A stretch of 64,000 nucleotides of DNA from Quillaja saponaria (taxonomy: Eukaryota; Streptophyta; Magnoliopsida; Fabales; Quillajaceae), in NCBI GenBank assembly GCA_029379385.1, contig CM055606.1, positions 20,237,142 to 20,301,141 of the forward strand. Direction: 5' to 3'. Under the pieces are notes generated by a model that was not told the DNA's origin, did not search any database, and saw only the letters and a list, made by a program, of their open reading frames with translations. Shown piece after piece: positions 28,023 through 48,298 of the stretch. Both the position numbers and the translations under genes were made by a program. The stretch's first letter is position 1. Every line of letters starts with the position of its first letter.

Positions 28023-29806
28023 ATGGAGGTCTCCGGTATTTTTCTCCGGCGGGTTTCGTGCATATCCGGTGCTGGGACTAATATCCAGTCCTCTTCAAAG
28101 CTATCCAGTTCCGGTTGTTCGGTGGCGGTGGATTCCTGGCTCTCGTTTTTCTGGTGTCACTCGAAGTGTTAGTATTTCTGCCAGACCCAGAAAGTTATCT
28201 GGGTTAATGGGTTCTGGGTTTTGTGATAACGGGCATTTGCAGTATTATCAGGTGTCACAGCCCAGGTGCGGTGGCGAAAAGGACAAGAAAAAGGTTTCAG
28301 GTGTGCTGACGAATAAAAAGAAGTTGAAGTTGCTAAAGGGTTTGTCAAAAGGCTTGTCCACGTTCTCTGAATTGGGCCTTGCTTCGGATCCCCAGAACCG
28401 TACTTTGCTCGATGAAGTTCAGGGGAACCTCTCTTCGGTAAATACTAAAGTCCTTGACTCCTTGTATGCTCTTTTTTAATCTATAATCTTTGACTTGTAT
28501 TGTGTTCTTTAATGTATGATCTGGGTTTTCTAAACTGATATGCTCTATTCTCAATCTGTAGTAATGAGGATTTGTAATTTACTTGATATAGTTTGGTAGT
28601 TGGCAATGTTAGATTGCTGTGCTTTAGAATTGAATATTTTAAGAAGTCTATATATTAAAGAGTTTTGGGATATTAATTATGATTCATTAGGTGCTTTATC
28701 TGTGTTCCTGGTAATCAATGTGAATTCTACATTTGAAAGGATAGTTAGATTTGGATGTGGATTCTTTTCTGCCTCAACTAATAATACAACTTATAATTTC
28801 TCTGTTTTCACTTTACACTGCAGAAATTGGTATAAAAATCAAGAATAAATATCATAAGATAATTTTAATTCTATTGGTATGCTTAATGATAACAGAAATA
28901 GTTATGTGTATACTGTATGCACTTGAGGCTTGCTTGCATAATGTATTGAATAATGAGTGGATAATACAGTTGGCTGCTTGATGCATTGGGTGGATTGTAG
29001 ATGAAACTCCTCATAGTCTTTTGATTGTTGTAGCTGACATGTTTATTTTGCACATTATACAGGACGCTGCAGAGTTATTACTGAAACGACTGCAACAACT
29101 AAGAGCAGAGGTGAAGGAGCTGAAAAGAAAGAGGAAACAAGAGAAAGCCAAGCTAAAAGCCTCAAGGATGAAAACTATGTCTGCTTGTGAATCATCGTCG
29201 TCTGAATCAAGTGACAGCGAATGCAGGGAGGTAGTCAACATGAACTGCCTGAGAAAAGGCAGTGCTGCCCAAGCAACACTGGACGAATTGCGTCCAGTTG
29301 TTCAGGAAGCAACCACCTTGGCCCTTCCAAGTTCACTGGCCCTAGGTGGGAACAAAACTGAGGAAGATGTAATGCAGGATCATAGTACACATAATCATGA
29401 AGTAGAATTATGCTCTAGAAATGTTACTAGTTTTAGCAACGGTAGTGTTATGGGTCTAAATAAGGCAAGTAGTTTAGGGACTAGTGCATCACAAAAAAGG
29501 ATTGAGGTCTGTATGGGTAACAAGTGCAAGAAATCAGGAGCTGGTGCTTTGTTGGAACAATTTGAGAGGGTGCTGGGTGTTGAAGGTGCTGTTGTTGGGT
29601 GTAAATGCATGGGTAAATGCAGAGATGGTCCTAATGTGAGGGTTCAGAACTCTTCTAATGGCTGTCTAGCTGACAGACTAGATGATTCTGTCAGGATTCC
29701 AAGTAATCATCTCTGCATTGGGGTTGGTATGGAGGATGTGGATGTCATTGTGGCTAATTTCTTTGACGATAACCAGAAAGACATGGGTCTCACTGCTGCA
29801 GCCTAA
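28023..29806 (+). CDS. DGAT3: Cytosolic diacylglycerol O-acyltransferase 3 (2Fe-2S type)
   Basis: Soluble plant DGAT that esterifies diacylglycerol with acyl-CoA to triacylglycerol and carries a thioredoxin-like ferredoxin domain with a 2Fe-2S cluster. Two exons, 28023-28437 and 29063-29806, give about 385 residues after one correction. The N-terminus (MEVSGIFLRRVSCISGAGT) resembles a transit-like region. Then come DNGHLQYYQVSQPRCGGEKD and lysine-rich KKKLKLLKGLSKGLSTFSELG. Exon 2 holds a coiled, charged segment (ELLLKRLQQLRAEVKELKRKRKQEK), a Ser-rich tract (ESSSSESSDSEC), and the cluster-binding domain IEVCMGNKCKKSGAGALL...GCKCMGKCRDGPNVRV with four cysteines, ending in VGMEDVDVIVANFFDD. One extra base breaks the frame near 28136-28137 (TC[C/T] before GGC-TCT-CGT). 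Without it, a Met at about 28208 would be the first usable start of the long frame. Confidence 0.92.
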
Positions 29807-35375
<5,569 letters not shown>

Positions 35376-35712
35376 TCATAGTTTAGTTGGTGTCATTGCT
35401 AAGCCAGGTATACTACTTAATACAATATAAAGAAATGGAGGAGGGCCATATCAGTTTTATCTAACAATAATGCAGTCTATGCCATAGGCCTCATGTAAAT
35501 TATAAGCCTATGCCTTAGGCCTCGTGTAAAACATGGTAATACTTTTTATGAATAAAATTTGGGAGATCCTTAATAAACTAAGTAAAAAAAGAGTGCTTTT
35601 TCCTTTGTATATTTGGTTTTAGCTCAATTTTTTAGAAACTTGATTTGCCCTGTGACAGAGAAAGAAAAAGGAACAGACGAGATACAAGAAAATGTTAAAA
35701 AACTGTAAGTAC

Positions 35713-35783
35713 TGCACCAGCCGGGAATCGAACCCGGGTCTGTACCGTGGCAGGGTACTATTCTACCACTAGACCACTGGTGC
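35713..35783 (-). tRNA. tRNA-Gly (GCC)
   Basis: Read on the minus strand, 71 bases fold as a cloverleaf: acceptor GCACCAG with CTGGTGC and discriminator A. The A box is GTGGTCTAGTGG, the anticodon stem-loop GTACCCTGCCACGGTAC has GCC at the centre, and the B box is GGTTCGATTCC. There is no intron and CCA is not encoded, as in eukaryotes. A T6 run just downstream (35702-35697) would end Pol III transcription. It lies alone in AT-rich spacer. Confidence 0.97.
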
Positions 35784-35861
35784 TCATCGTTTTTATACTG
35801 AAAGCCCTATTATATTTGACAAATAATATTTATTCTTATGTTAAGTTAGAAAAAGAAAATT

Positions 35862-36133
35862 TTGCAAATATAAAACAAAGAAAACTCAAATACATCTTAA
35901 TAATTATTTTATTTAGACAAATTTAATCATAATATTTTTCAAAATGATATTTAACTTTTTATACAATATTTTTTTAAATAGTTTTACTTAAAAAATATTT
36001 TTACACACAACTTAACCAATCAGACCTAAAAGTTGAAGCTAGCAAAAGAAGCTTTGACAAATATAAAATAAGAAAAGTTCAAATGAATCTTAATAATTAT
36101 TTTATTTAGATAAATTTAATTATAATATTTGTA
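35862..36133. repeat. Spaced direct repeat in AT-rich spacer
   Basis: Two roughly 80-base direct copies (about 35862-35940 and 36053-36133) share AAATATAAAA.AAGAAAA.TCAAAT.. and CTTAATAATTATTTTATTTAGA.AAATTTAAT. They are separated by about 110 bases. Low complexity; origin unclear. Confidence 0.65.
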
Positions 36134-37242
36134 AAAATAATATTTTAATAATTTTAATACTCAATATCTTTTTTGAAAAAATAAAATCAAACACTTTTTA
36201 TATCTAAGAGTGATGTTATGTTAACTCATACAGATCCTATAACTGGTGGGTTATAGTTATTTCTACCGTTTACTTTTTTTTTTTTCCTCTGACTAATTTA
36301 AGTTCTTTCCTCCTTATTTGATACCTATAAAGTATAAATAGAAGAAAGTTTCAGTCTTTTAGAGTACATGGCAAGTTCAGAGCCTTACTTTACATGATTT
36401 TCATCCAATCTCCTTCCATCATTTTATCTCACATCCAAACAAAATACAACATGATACAAGATCCTCTATTTTCTTACATAGAATGACTGTAAATATAAAA
36501 GCCAAACCCCTTTTTTCAAATTAACCTCTTGTATCTTCACTTATGTAGTTGTTGCCAACCAAACTATTCTATGTTTTTATTCTTTTGACAATTACAGAAC
36601 CAGCAACAAGCTACTTTTCTTTTCTGGGTGAAACACTTGCAAACTTTCAATCATTTCAAAATAAGAAAGAAGAGAAATTGAGGGTGCTGGTAAAAGAAGG
36701 GGGCGCCCCAGCAAACATTAATTCCAGTTTAGATTGGTAAAATGAAATTAGATAAAAGGTGTACACAAAAAAGGTATCCCACCAGGTCGGTGACAACACT
36801 ATCCAGATGTGCGGAGCAAATAATGGAACAAAGAAACTAGGTGAGAAGGAGGAAATTTTACTAAATCTATATCCTAACTCTATCTGTTGATACCAACATG
36901 AGGATATAAAATGGTATTTCGTATGACAGCATTGGACAGTGCAGAATGCTCTTATTCAACAACAGAATATAACAAAATCAGTGGATGAACCAAATTGTAA
37001 TAGTAGCACACATAAAATTGGGAGGGGGGTGGGGGTGATTTCTTTCCATGTTCAGATGATGAATACATTAGAAGTGATTGATGAAACAAACACATTTGGT
37101 ATCATCGTAGTTAAAGCATATAAGATGTCATCTTCAAATGAGTTAAGCCATTATTAACAATTGCATTGATTTAAACAAAAGCCCTGTCGTTCAGAATGTA
37201 TGAATAACAAGCAGGACTTTGTGAGTGAAGAAAATGAAGGAT
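36134..37242. other. Intergenic, no gene supported
   Basis: AT-rich spacer between the tRNA/repeat region and the 3' end of the guanosine deaminase gene. A 63-codon frame at about 36549-36740 looks secretory at its start but has no ATG. Nothing else is recognised. Confidence 0.5.
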
Positions 37243-39968
<2,726 letters not shown>

Positions 39969-40662
39969 GTCTTCGTCAACGTCAATTGCTTCAAAAAAAC
40001 CGGGACAGAAACAAAAAACCAATAAACCCAATTCCCAGAACAACTTCTATGAAAGAATGACTGGATCAGAAAGGAGAAAAAGGGAATGGTCGACGGGATA
40101 ATGTGGAAGTGGAAATACACACGTTAACGCAATGTAACTTAGTTAATTTAAAGCAAATTCTGATGATGGCAGTAATTGAATAATCGGGCAATCGATGGGG
40201 ACCAAAGGAGAATGAGTCGGGTGCGAAACTTCTTCCTGTCTTACGCTTTTTGACTTATAACCCACAAAATGGTTTGCCTGATTCATGCAGACCGTGTTTC
40301 TAGGATTTAGGTAATAAAAAAAGAAGATGGGATCAATCATGATCGCATCTAACATTCATTGCTTTGGAATTTTATGAATTCTGAGCACGTTTTGTTTCCT
40401 TCTGGAACTTCCTTTATTTCAGACCAAACGGTGGGAAATGTTAAACAAAGCTAAAGCTAGTTGGAAAAGAAAACCCAATAAATAATGACAAATAATACTA
40501 ATTAATGAATGGTGTTTAACGGGTGTCTAGGGCACCTTATTGAAATAAATATAAAATTTGTGTATTATTTCTTAATGTAGTTGATTATCATTTTAATGTT
40601 ATATAAGTGGCTTGGCCGATTAATAAAAAAATTAGTGCTAATTTTATTGAAAAAGGAAACCA
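39969..40662. other. Promoter side of guanosine deaminase, no other gene
   Basis: Contains the leader of the guanosine deaminase gene, possibly starting near 40100, then AT-rich spacer down to the thioesterase fragment. No RNA gene or repeat recognised. Confidence 0.5.
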
Positions 40663-40959
40663 TCAATACAATAAAGTTAACTTAGTAGATGATACCATGG
40701 CTATCTTTTCACAGTTTGCAGGGTCAATATTCAAAAGTTGCACCTCCCACACCTGGATTTTTTTGCCAACAATGATGGGGGTGGCTTCAGCATGGACAAG
40801 GTCCCCCATTGCACTGTGGGTGATAGGTTGTCGGCCGGTGACCCTTCCCAGAGATAAGATCATTTCAAGCTTGAATCCCATTGCCTGAAGAGGAGCATCC
40901 AGAGCAGCAGTTTTTGCTGATGATGGATTCGCCTCCTCCATGACAACATTGGATGCCAT
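40663..40959 (-). pseudogene. Processed, internally deleted DHNA-CoA thioesterase copy
   Basis: A 98-codon open frame resembles the neighbouring thioesterase: N-terminus (KTAALDAPLQAMGFKLEMI, RVTG), then directly MGDLVHAEATPIIVGKKIQ, then VWEVQLLNIDPANCEK, ending early after SSTKLTLL. The section that in the intact gene runs from the end of exon 1 to the HLKRAEL segment, including the catalytic [11 protein letters not shown], is missing. The exon 2/exon 3 junction (KKIQ-VWEV) is fused without the intron present in the parent gene, which points to retroposition followed by internal deletion and 3' truncation. It differs from the intact gene at many residues, so it derives from a diverged paralogue or is old. 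Probably non-functional, though the frame is open. Confidence 0.8.
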
Positions 40960-41855
40960 GGTGGGATATGACAGTACTTGGATTTGCTTCAGTTTTCTAG
41001 CCTCTATTTATAACAATCCAATTAATGAGATGGAAACATAGTTTGGAGCAGATAGTGAGAGATCATATGAATTCATGAACATTTGAATCAAAAATTAGAC
41101 TACATATGTGAGAGAAAAGAGAATAATAAGATAAAATTTATGAAGGTCCAAGCGCAGCCCTTGGCACTGGCAGCAGCCTCCATGTTAGTCCAGAACAGAG
41201 TAATCTAGCATTTCAAATTTACCGCAGTCTCAAAATTCTGAAAGAGGTACTGATAAATTAAAAAGGGTTCAACTTCAAAGCACGTCATTAGACCTTTGTA
41301 AAAGGGTGAAAGATGCAAGGACCAACTTTGGATTTTGGTTTTTTAATGACAATTGATTTGAATAATGAAAGTATACATTGATCACCCATTTCATATATTT
41401 TGTAAATTTGATAATTGGGGCAAAGCAAAACTTGGTTGGTTTGAATAGTTTATAATGATATCAAAGTAAAAAATTTATCGTCGAATCGAGTTAGAACTGT
41501 TTCTAATCTCAAGTTGAAGAAACATACAAGTATATTCAACATTGGCTAATCAGATAAGTATACTTGACCTCTCTGTCAAGTGGATATTTAGAATTTGCTA
41601 AATTGCATTGTGTGAATGAGTGACTGATACAGTGTCTTCCCTTCTCACTCAAGACACACTACCATTTGAAAGTGGAAACATTCAAGAAATATATACGATC
41701 AATGGACAAATTGAGTAATAGTAGTATTTTCAAGACCAAATTAAGCTGCAAATTTAGCTAATCCCTATTGTGCATCAGTAATTACTTGGGGTTTCTGGTG
41801 TCCAACTTTATTGCTTTGATGAAGGCACAAGATGTAAAGGAAGACTTAGATAGTT
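40960..41855. other. Spacer downstream of the thioesterase gene
   Basis: AT-rich, with the 3' UTR of the thioesterase gene expected next to 41855. No gene or repeat recognised. Confidence 0.5.
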
Positions 41856-43557
41856 TTATAGCTTGGCATACTTCTTCAGTACTTCATTAGCATGCTTGGC
41901 AGTGTCTGGCACAGGCAAATTGCATAAAAGAGATACTCTAGAGGAAGATACCAATGTTCTCTTTTGTGTGTCTGAAGGATCAATCTTCAGAAGTCTCACC
42001 TCCCACACCTGCTCAAAAATTAAGGAATTATTGAACTCAAAAAACTAGGGAATTATTGAACACACATGGACTGATGAAAAAATGGACCACGTCTGACAAT
42101 AAATTTAAACTAACAGTCAAGATTGGACCTCGAAATTCCAAATGATATTATATTTTATGAGATTAGTAGAGAAAATAAAAGATACCTCACCATCTAACTC
42201 TTTTGGGCATCATATGTCATGAGCCACACCAAATCTTCCTGAAAGTGTTAGGTGGGTAACGCTTAACATAGCAAAACCTAACCCAACCCCAACTCTCACT
42301 TAATAGTTTTAGTTTAAATTTTTGGGTGACAATTAGAGTCTTCATGACTAAAAGATCAGGATTTCAATTCTTGCCGCAATCCAATTTTTCATACTTTAAG
42401 TAAAAATTTCAGCACAATGTATAAGAGGAAGACCTATTCACTTTTTACACTAACAAGCCCATTGACCTTGAGCATGCGGGAATGAGCGAGAGACCAAAAC
42501 CTAATGATAGGGCCTACGTCGGTGAAAGTTGAAACAAAAGATGAACTCTCGAAAGGGCAAGCACAAGACCACAAGTTACTATGTTTATGCGTACGCATCA
42601 AATTCGTGGCTAAATAATAGTAAGCACCAAGTGATTGTTCGGAAGGACAGCTTTTCATATGTTTTTGAAATGCGTGCAAGTTGAAGCCAATACAGCACTA
42701 AAGCAGTATATATATCAGGACAAGTTCAGCAAAACCAGGCATTTCCAACAACAACACCCATGTTCGAATTGAACACCAGTCTTAGTTTCTTAAACGTACA
42801 TCTAGTATGCTTTAAAGAGGCAAAGAGTATCCATATATTAAAAGGCTGAGGCAGGCTACAAATTAACTTAGACAATCACTTATGTGTTAACTACCTTAAA
42901 CCCACTTACTGACTACAAAACACAAACCAGGAAAATTAATGTTGGAGGTTCCCAAGCAATTATACTTATATCAAATACCATTCATCTGACCTGCCACGGA
43001 TCTATTCCAATTATGGAAATGAGAGAGTGAAAAAAAAAAAAAAACAAATAGAGGAGGGAAATATACCTGGATGGTTTTGCCAAGACTGATGGGGGTTGCT
43101 TCAGCATGGATAAGGTCACCCAATTCAGCCCTTTTCAAATGGTCAACGCTAAGATGAATTCCAGCCACTCTTTGATAACCAGAAGCCATATGGGCTCCGA
43201 TGCTTGCTAGAGACTCTGCTATTAAAGCCGAAACCCCTCCATGTAAAACCTTGAAAGGCTGTTTCTTGCACAATTATCAATCACCCATTATCATCAAAAT
43301 TCAAAATTTTCCCTTTTCCTTCTTTTCCATCATTAACAAAGACAAGAAAAAACAGAGTGAAATTTGATTTAAGAAGAAGACGAAGAAAGGGAAACTGGGT
43401 TTAGGTAGAGAACCTGACAACACTTTTGGGTAATACGAAGGTGGCCGGTGACCTTTCGCGGTGAAAGTTCATCAATTTCAAACCCAATTGAACCTAGAGG
43501 AGCATCCAGTTCAGTAGTCTTTGATGATGATCCTGGTGTCTTACTCTTGTCCTCCAT
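41856..43557 (-). CDS. DHNAT1: 1,4-dihydroxy-2-naphthoyl-CoA thioesterase, peroxisomal
   Basis: Hotdog-fold thioesterase that releases DHNA from DHNA-CoA in peroxisomes, a step of phylloquinone (vitamin K1) synthesis. Three exons, 43557-43414, 43258-43067 and 42008-41856, join in phase 0 into 162 residues with no break. Start [20 protein letters not shown]; the catalytic block is [19 protein letters not shown] with Glu63 as expected nucleophile or base. [29 protein letters not shown] is the second half of the hotdog. The protein ends [12 protein letters not shown], and the C-terminal AKL is a type 1 peroxisomal targeting signal. Length and intron positions agree with plant DHNAT. A retro-fragment of a related copy lies 0.9 kb downstream. 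Confidence 0.92.
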
Positions 43558-44210
43558 GGATAACAATGGTAGATTGGATCACTTGCTGGGCTTAAGTTGC
43601 TACGTTTTTCCTCTTTACTATCTTACAATCATCTTGATCAAAATACACCAATGGCTTTGGAAGTTGGGAAATGAGAAATGGCTTTATCAAGTAATTAGAG
43701 GTCACAGTCTCACTGAACATAAAAGTAGTTAGGTACGGGGGTGTTGAATTGGTGGAGGGAAAGCGCAGGCCGAGTGGGTGGGTGGGTGGGTTGGTGGATC
43801 AATTTTTGTCATTTCATACTTTAAAGATTATAATTAAATTTTAAATTATGTAACAATTGTATAAAATATTTAAGAATTATTAAAAAATTTAAATGACATT
43901 TCTAATTAAAATTTTATTTATATTTAATAAAATAATTGTATAATTACATGTGAGTTATGTATCGGGAGTATTGAGTATTATTTATGAGATGATAAGAATA
44001 TCAGGTATTTTATTTGGTCAAGCATAATAATTATGAACCTAATTATAAATAAAAATAAATAAATATCAAATTCTTAGTTTTGTTTATTATAATAATAAAA
44101 TGAAGTTAAAAATAATCAAATTATAATCTAAAAAATTTGTAACTAAACTCTAAATATCCAAATTATTTATAATTAAACTTAGTTAGATTGCAATCAAATA
44201 TAAATACTCT
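43558..44210. other. DHNAT1 promoter side and AT-rich spacer
   Basis: Includes a short GTGGGTGGGTGGGTTGGTGG tract at about 43777-43796. The rest is AT-rich. No gene seen. Confidence 0.5.
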
Positions 44211-45525
44211 AAGGGCTAGTTTGGTATGCATGAATGTCAATTTCATTTCATGCATGATTTTATGAAATGAGCATTTTTCGTTTGATATGTTTAGTCTCAG
44301 AACACTTATTCTATTCTAGTTTTTTTATTTCATAAAAGTAGGAATCCTCAAACCCACCTACTGGGTTAGGATTACTCATTCGTACTTCTATGAAATCAAT
44401 TTAGTTCAGTTAAATGAAAAAAAAATCATTCTATCACATAAAATAAAAAGTTAAACTTTACTAAAATAATAATATTATACATAAATAAAGAAACTATATT
44501 TATTATTTAATTTAGACAAATGACAAAAATATCCTTCATATCACATTAAATAATATAAAATCATATAAAATAAATAAAATAAAAAATCTGTATATAAAAA
44601 AATAATAAATCAATTCATTATAGTCAAATGACAAAAATACCTTTCATATCATAGTAAATAATATAAATATAAATAATTAATTAATGTTAAATAAATAAAT
44701 TAGTTAAGTAATTTTAAATTAAAATATTAATATTAATAAATAATAGAAATAAGAAATAAGAGATAACAAAATGAATATATTAACAATAAAATAAATACAA
44801 GTAATAATATTAATTAATTAATAATAAATAAATAATAAATTGTTTTAAAAAATTAAGAAATATATATATTCTAAGAGTTAGTTTGATATGTATGAATGTC
44901 AATTCCATTTTATGTCTGATTTCATGAAATGAGCATTCTTTTGTTTGATACGTTTTTAGTCTCAAAACACTCATTCTATTATGACCTTTTTATTTCATAA
45001 AAATAGGAATCCTCAAACCTACCTATGGAGGTGAGATTGCTCATTCATACTTCTATTAAATCGGTTTAATTCAGTTAAATGATAAGAAAATTATTCGATC
45101 ACATAAAATAAATAGTTGAACTTTACTAAAATAATAATATTATACATAAATAAAGAAAATACATTTATTATTTAATTTAGGCAAATGAAAAAAATACCCT
45201 TCATATCACATTAAATAATATAAAAAAATAAAAAAATTTGTATATAAAAATAATAATAAATGAATTTATTTTAGTCAAATAATAAAAATACCCTTCATAT
45301 CATAGTAAATAATATAAATATAAATAATTAATTAATGTTAAATAAATAAATTAGTTAAGTAATTTTTAACTAAAATATTAATATTAATAAATAATAGAAA
45401 TAAGAAATAAAAGATAACAAAATGAATATTATTAACAATAAAATAAATACAAGTAATAATATTAATTAATTAATAATAAATAAATAATATAAATTGTTTT
45501 AAAAAATTAAGAAATATATATATAT
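44211..45525. repeat. AT-rich direct repeat, two units of about 655 bases, possibly from a TIR element
   Basis: Unit 1 (44211-44870) and unit 2 (44871-45525) both begin CTAAG(G/A)G(C/T)TAGTTTG(G/A)TATG(C/T)ATGAATGTCAATT and carry the same ordered blocks: GAAATGAGCATT, TTTTTATTTCATAAAA.TAGGAATCCTCAAAC, ACTAAAATAATAATATTATACATAAATAAAG, and TTAACAATAAAATAAATACAAG. Shortly after unit 2, CTATCAAACAATAGAATGAAT at 45664-45684 is a loose inverse of the unit start (GTTTGATA). The element class is not certain. Confidence 0.8.
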
Positions 45526-48058
45526 TTCATAAACTATATTACATTTTTATTACTTTATCTACTGAGAGATATTTTATTATTTTAGCATAATTTTTATATT
45601 ATTTCATGTTTAAAAATTATATAAAAAAAATAAATAGAATAGAATGATTATTCTCTATTGACGCTATCAAACAATAGAATGAATTATTTCATTCTACCTA
45701 TATTTTATTTCCATCTTTTTCTATTTTAATTACTCAAAAATGATTCATGTACAGTAAACTAGTCATAATAATATGAATTTGTTTGATAGTGTTTTAGCAT
45801 TAATTAAAAGGATGTATATTTTCACAAATCCTCCCTTTAGCTTTAAAACTTTTGCAATGCTAAGCCCATAGACATTTTGTCTTTGATCCTTAGCCCACAC
45901 AACTTCCAAAAAATACCTATTGTTTCTTAAATGTGTGTTCCACTATCTCAGACCCAAGTGGTCAGCTTCCTTGAGCACAACCTGTATCACTTAGTAATAT
46001 TTGTTTGGTTTAGGGGACCAATTCCACCACTCATTGCTCATTTCCCATGTAACTCGCTTATTCTTATGGGCCCCAAGAAATGGAACTAATTTTATTGGGT
46101 ATAATTGTTGAACTAATGCCTTCCTTTTATGACTCAAAAGTTTACTGATAAAAAAAAAAATTTCCTTTAATTTTTTTTTTTTATGGCGTGAATGACCTAT
46201 CTTATCTTATCCTTGTTCTCCCTCACTCTTCTCGTATGTTTGCGATCAATGGGTTAAACTATTTCATGCATATTAGTCTATTTATGTTACCAATAGGTTT
46301 AGCAAAACTTTTAAGGTTTTATACACAAAGTTGGTGAATTTAAAAACTTTTTTACCATATTGTCTTTACTTTTGAAAGATTACAGGGAGAAGACACGTGT
46401 AAGTTATAGGGAATGAGCCAATTATGAATTACGTCAAAAAAGAAGAAGAAAGGAAGGATCTATCCATTGAAACACATATCAGCCTAACCTAACTGATCAA
46501 GTTGGTGTACCAAATATTATCTGACTTTTCCATTTATCTTTGAGATTGTTTAACAAGCAAAAGCTCAAAAGGAACATCATGCAGCAAAACTGATATGATC
46601 AAAATGTACAAAGTATTAAACAAACTGTAGGCTGTATGTATGGCTTCTCTTGAGAGAAGTCTCTTAAGGGTTAAGGTGCCTAAAAAGGTAGACAGGCAGC
46701 TTAATTGCTTAAAGGCACTCTGCTTCAAGAGAAAGGGGTCAGTGGAGACTTTCTTTCTTTCTTTTCTTTTTTGATAATTTCAGTGGGGACTTCTTCGAAC
46801 ATCTATTGTCCTTCACACACTCTACCCTTCCCCTAAAAATATCACTCACAACTCATACAGACCAGAAAAAAGCTGAAAAGAAAAAAAAAAAGGCACACCC
46901 AAGAAGCTGCTTCGAATTCCCTTCTTTCAAGGGTACAAAGTACTGGCTGCAACTTTAGATATAATAGTAGCTTAAAAGCAATTTAATTTAATACATTATA
47001 AGACATAGTTGTCTTCCTCAAATCATACATTGTATGGATACAAGTTGTTTATCAAATATCTTAGTAGAAGATATGATGGAATCAGAAAGATGTGCCTAGC
47101 TACTTCCAAGACTATGTGTAAACGGACTTCAGCTCTAAATCAACACTTTTTATTAGGCAGAGACATTGTGTGCTTAACTATATTTTCATTTTTGCTTAGA
47201 TAACAAAGGTTTAAATGGATTGAAATTTAGTGAATTAAGATCCACATTAACTTTTTACTTAATAGTGTTGCCCTAATTTCAAATATAAGAGTGATTCAAT
47301 TCAAAAACAAATTCCATAATAATTTTCGTGTTTATTGTCAAAGTTCCAATCAAATTGAAAGTTTATGCTTAGGAACCATCTCTTATGCACAAATCCTAGT
47401 ATAGAGAAAGTATGGCATGGACAAAATACATGTATGCCTGGTTCTCGAGACTTGATATCAAATCCTGTTTATTTGAATTTATGTAAATGGAGAGAACTAT
47501 CTCTTATTGTGACTTTTCTGAAGAAAGAAAAGATCAAAACAAAAGAAGGTATTAAGCCTAGGAAGAGAGAGATGTAAAGTGAGAACAGTAATAGATTCAA
47601 CAAAGACAGAAGTACAGGCAATAGTCTAGTTCCGTAGGCATTATTCAAAAAAAAAAAAAAAAAGAGCATCTGTTATGAACTGTGAACGAAAAGAGAAAGA
47701 AATAGTAAACACAAACAAAGCAAAATGGGCCAGGTTGGGTACTGTATCACCAAAGATTTGAACTGTTTGGGTTAATTCAAAAGCAGAGGACAGTAAGGTT
47801 GATGCTTTCTCCAAGTTTTACAACCCTGATATTCACTTTTATTAGTCACTTCATTGAATCTCAACCACCCTTTTAATCTTAAACAGCCAATAATTTAATC
47901 CTACGTTCTTGATCTTTAATCATAAGCTCCCTCTATAAATACCAACATAGATATTTCATTCTACCACAAACCAAAACAGAGTTCATCACCAAAGCTTGCT
48001 AACTAGCTAGCTTAAACCATTCTCGGGTTTCGCCTAACATCTTAGTTTAGAAAGTAAA
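45526..48058. other. Spacer and promoter of the small conserved gene
   Basis: AT-rich to about 47700, with no gene recognised. A TATA box (CTATAAAT) lies at 47933-47940, 120 bases before the ATG at 48059. Confidence 0.5.
47933..47940 (+). promoter_or_regulatory. TATA box of the small conserved gene
   Basis: CTATAAAT is followed after about 30-50 bases by CA-rich sequence (ACCACAAACCAAAACAGAG) typical of a plant transcription start, then the ATG at 48059. Confidence 0.6.
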
Positions 48059-48298
48059 ATGGGTGGTAAGAAATCTTCTTTCTCTCTTTGCAGCCTATTC
48101 AAGTCATGTTTTTCAAGTGGGAGCAGCGGAGACTATGACTACTGGGAAGAAGGTCTTAGTGGTAGAAAGATATTTGCAAGTGACGAAGATAGAAGACATT
48201 GGGTTGCAGAGCCTGGTATTGATAACAAAGCATCTGCTTTTATTGCCAGGTTTTATGCTACTCGTGTGGCTGACTCTGAGCAACAATTTGCAACTTAG
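48059..48298 (+). CDS. Small conserved plant protein, DUF761-like C-terminus, unknown function
   Basis: Single-exon gene of 79 residues. Start MGGKKSSFSLCSLFKSCFSSG has a Gly2 that could be N-myristoylated if processed, with nearby cysteines for acylation. The middle is acidic and aromatic (DYDYWEEGL). The C-terminal half, SDEDRRHWVAEPGIDNKAS followed by AFIARFYATRV, is the conserved part; its ID.KASAFIARFY resembles the short C-terminal motif of DUF761/cotton-fibre proteins. A clear TATA box precedes it. I recall that the Arabidopsis pair At1g48330/At3g17580 encodes short proteins in the same syntenic position, but I cannot verify this. Function is unknown. Confidence 0.75.
   Translation: MGGKKSSFSLCSLFKSCFSSGSSGDYDYWEEGLSGRKIFASDEDRRHWVAEPGIDNKASAFIARFYATRVADSEQQFAT

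Noticed and set aside
36549..36740. 63-codon + strand frame with a hydrophobic, signal-peptide-like beginning
   Set aside because: It has no ATG start and no acceptor-linked upstream exon that I can support; composition alone is not enough.
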